A stretch of DNA of 6,969 nt from Candidatus Geothermarchaeota archaeon (GTDB lineage: Archaea; Thermoproteota; Nitrososphaeria; Geothermarchaeales; JAUWBL01). Every line of letters starts with the position of its first letter. Position 1 is the stretch's first letter. Made by a program: the position numbers and the translations under genes. This document shows, one piece after another, positions 6,177 to 6,969 of the stretch. Where the stretch lies: the NCBI GenBank assembly GCA_030601715.1, contig JAUWBL010000054.1, positions 1-6,969 of the forward strand, in the 5' to 3' direction. The notes under the pieces are model-generated. The model was given only the letters and a program-made list of their open reading frames with translations, was not told where the DNA came from and did not search any database.

Positions 6177-6317
6177 TCAGCCTACCACGAAGAAAGCCAG
6201 AAGCACAGGAAGAGGCTGTATCCAGGCTGGCTTCGGCTCAGTCGTGATGGGGGCTCCGCACTGACTGCAGAACCTCGAGCCTTCCTCGAGCCCAGCCCCG
6301 CATTCAGTACAGTACAC
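6177..6317 (-). CDS. 46-residue zinc-ribbon miniprotein with hydrophobic C-terminal tail
   Basis: The frame opens with GTG 6317, giving MYCTECGAGL, and contains one complete treble-clef/rubredoxin-type zinc ribbon. The ligands are C3, C6, C17 and C20, in the pattern CxxCG-x9-FCxxCG, almost identical in form to the ribbons of the SPFH protein in this window. A Pro-rich linker (TTEPKP, 25-30) leads to WIQPLPVLLAFFVVG (32-46), a hydrophobic end that stops at TGA after about 12 apolar residues. That is too short for a full membrane span unless it inserts partially or a frameshift has cut it. A TAG sits two codons before the GTG, which fixes the start, and an AGG lies about 8 bases upstream. It follows the 6379-6702 membrane protein by 61 bases on the same strand. 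Zinc-ribbon plus membrane-tail proteins commonly accompany SPFH/Psp-type modules (established for YdjG-like proteins), so a partner role here is inferred. Confidence 0.75.
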   Translation of the reverse strand: MYCTECGAGLEEGSRFCSQCGAPITTEPKPAWIQPLPVLLAFFVVG

Positions 6318-6378
6318 GGCAACCTATCAAGGGGACAGAACCCAAGAAAAGGCTTAGCCAGACATGCCGGGTTGTTGA

Positions 6379-6702
6379 TCACTGCTTGATCTCGACCCTG
6401 ATTTCCCTGATCAGGTTTACGCCCAAGGACGCGATTCTACCGCCGACCAACATGATGAAGAACATCAACAGATACCAGAAGCCCATGGCCGCCATTCTGC
6501 TCATCTCCTGGCCCGACAGTATCTCCACGGTCTCGGAACCTCCTTCAGGCTGGGGAATCGGAATAGAGACGTCGGAGAACTCGAACAACCTCGGCGGGTC
6601 GCTAGCACCGGTGAAGACGTTGAACAGTAGGAAGGCAGCGGAAAGCATCATGCCAAGTCCGACTGCCAAGAGGACGTAACCAGCGGTTTTGTCAAACTTC
6701 AT
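6379..6702 (-). CDS. Conserved small two-helix membrane protein (archaeal type)
   Basis: This 107-residue protein has a short basic start (MKFDK), a first membrane helix at about 8-30 (GYVLLAVGLGMMLSAAFLLF), an extracytoplasmic loop of about 40 residues, a second helix at about 72-95 (MGFWYLLMFFIMLVGGRIASLG), and a charged end, IREIRVEIKQ. The loop carries NVFTGASDPPRLFEF (28-42). The combination 'K.aGY.LL..GL....(Y/F)NVFTGAs.PP.LF' is one I associate with a conserved but uncharacterised archaeal family. The positive residues at both ends predict N- and C-termini in the cytoplasm. ATG 6702 is well supported by GTGAGG about 4 bases upstream. The zinc-ribbon miniprotein follows after 61 bases and is probably co-transcribed. 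No enzymatic residues are visible, so it may be a membrane anchor or scaffold. Confidence 0.87.
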   Translation of the reverse strand: MKFDKTAGYVLLAVGLGMMLSAAFLLFNVFTGASDPPRLFEFSDVSIPIPQPEGGSETVEILSGQEMSRMAAMGFWYLLMFFIMLVGGRIASLGVNLIREIRVEIKQ

Positions 6703-6865
6703 TTCCTCACTTCTCCAGAAAGGTTGGTGCTGCCCGTCCGCTAAATGGTCTCCGACCAGGCGTCTTCTGTTTCCGAAAGCTGCACAATCGGCTGTCAGGC
6801 TGTTTGCGGCGTTTCTAGCTGGACTTCAACGATCATGGAAAGAGAGGGGGCTTCCCAGAGTTCAC

Positions 6866-6967
6866 CTACAACATCGACTTCTTGGAAAGCCAGCCCCACA
6901 CCTTGGGATGGTTGCTGGAACTCAATGCGAACATGATCAAATGCTCTTTAGCATTCCCGTGCTGACC
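6866..6967 (-). CDS. Possible C-terminal end of a protein entering from the right edge (unresolved)
   Basis: On the minus strand an open frame runs in from the right edge for 33 codons and ends at TAG 6866-6868. Its sequence (with EHLIMFALSSSNHPKVWGW) looks natural, and it would precede the membrane-protein gene on the same strand with a gap of about 163 bases. The opposite strand also has a coding-like frame over the same bases (GFPEFTYNIDF..., ending at TGA 6963-6965) without a start codon, and a third plus-strand frame is open to the edge. I cannot decide between them from 267 bases. The rest of 6703-6865 holds the ribosome site of the 6702 gene and nothing else I can support. Confidence 0.25.
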   Translation of the reverse strand, partial: GQHGNAKEHLIMFALSSSNHPKVWGWLSKKSML

Positions 6968-6969
6968 CA

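Noticed and set aside
6273..6290. Repeated CTCGAG sites as an operator
   Set aside because: They lie within the zinc-ribbon coding sequence and simply encode LEEGSR-type codons.
1..6969. CRISPR array, insertion sequence or terminal inverted repeats
   Set aside because: I saw no regularly spaced repeats, transposase motifs or long inverted repeats on either strand.

Overview
The window looks like chromosomal DNA from an archaeon of moderate GC content. Three things suggest this. A small two-helix membrane protein (6379-6702) begins like a family I know mainly from uncultured Archaea. Proteins carry short Cys-x2-Cys zinc ribbons, including a tandem pair on an SPFH protein. Several starts have Shine-Dalgarno-like GGTGA/GGAG sites, with TATA-like rather than -35/-10 elements upstream. 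The lineage cannot be fixed from the sequence alone, and no rRNA or complete tRNA is present.

Left part (1-1571), minus strand: a coiled-coil protein running off the left edge, a FemAB/GNAT-fold acyltransferase-like protein (339-1178), and a doubtful small membrane ORF (1240-1497). This block ends at a plus-strand fragment with the exact geometry of the last quarter of a tRNA gene (T-loop to CCA, 1549-1571) but without the rest of the tRNA. That is what integration into a tRNA 3' end leaves at the far side, so the left block may be the end of an integrated or formerly integrated element.

Middle part (1728-3859), plus strand: a stand-alone GyrI-like effector-binding protein, a class I SAM-dependent methyltransferase and a YbaK-type aminoacyl-tRNA deacylase. 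They are co-directional, but gaps of 59 and 225 bases do not prove a single operon.

Right part (3878-6702), minus strand throughout: in transcription order, a conserved two-helix membrane protein, a 46-residue zinc-ribbon/hydrophobic-tail miniprotein, a hypothetical protein whose frame continues upstream past one TAG, a helical coiled-coil protein, and an SPFH-domain protein with two C-terminal zinc ribbons (YdjI/'virion core protein'-like). The last two genes are 5 bases apart and almost certainly co-translated. SPFH plus zinc ribbon plus coiled-coil plus small membrane proteins recalls bacterial YdjFGHI/Psp-type envelope-stress modules, so I read this block as a possible archaeal membrane-associated complex. 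That is inference. The last 267 bases contain no gene I can settle on.
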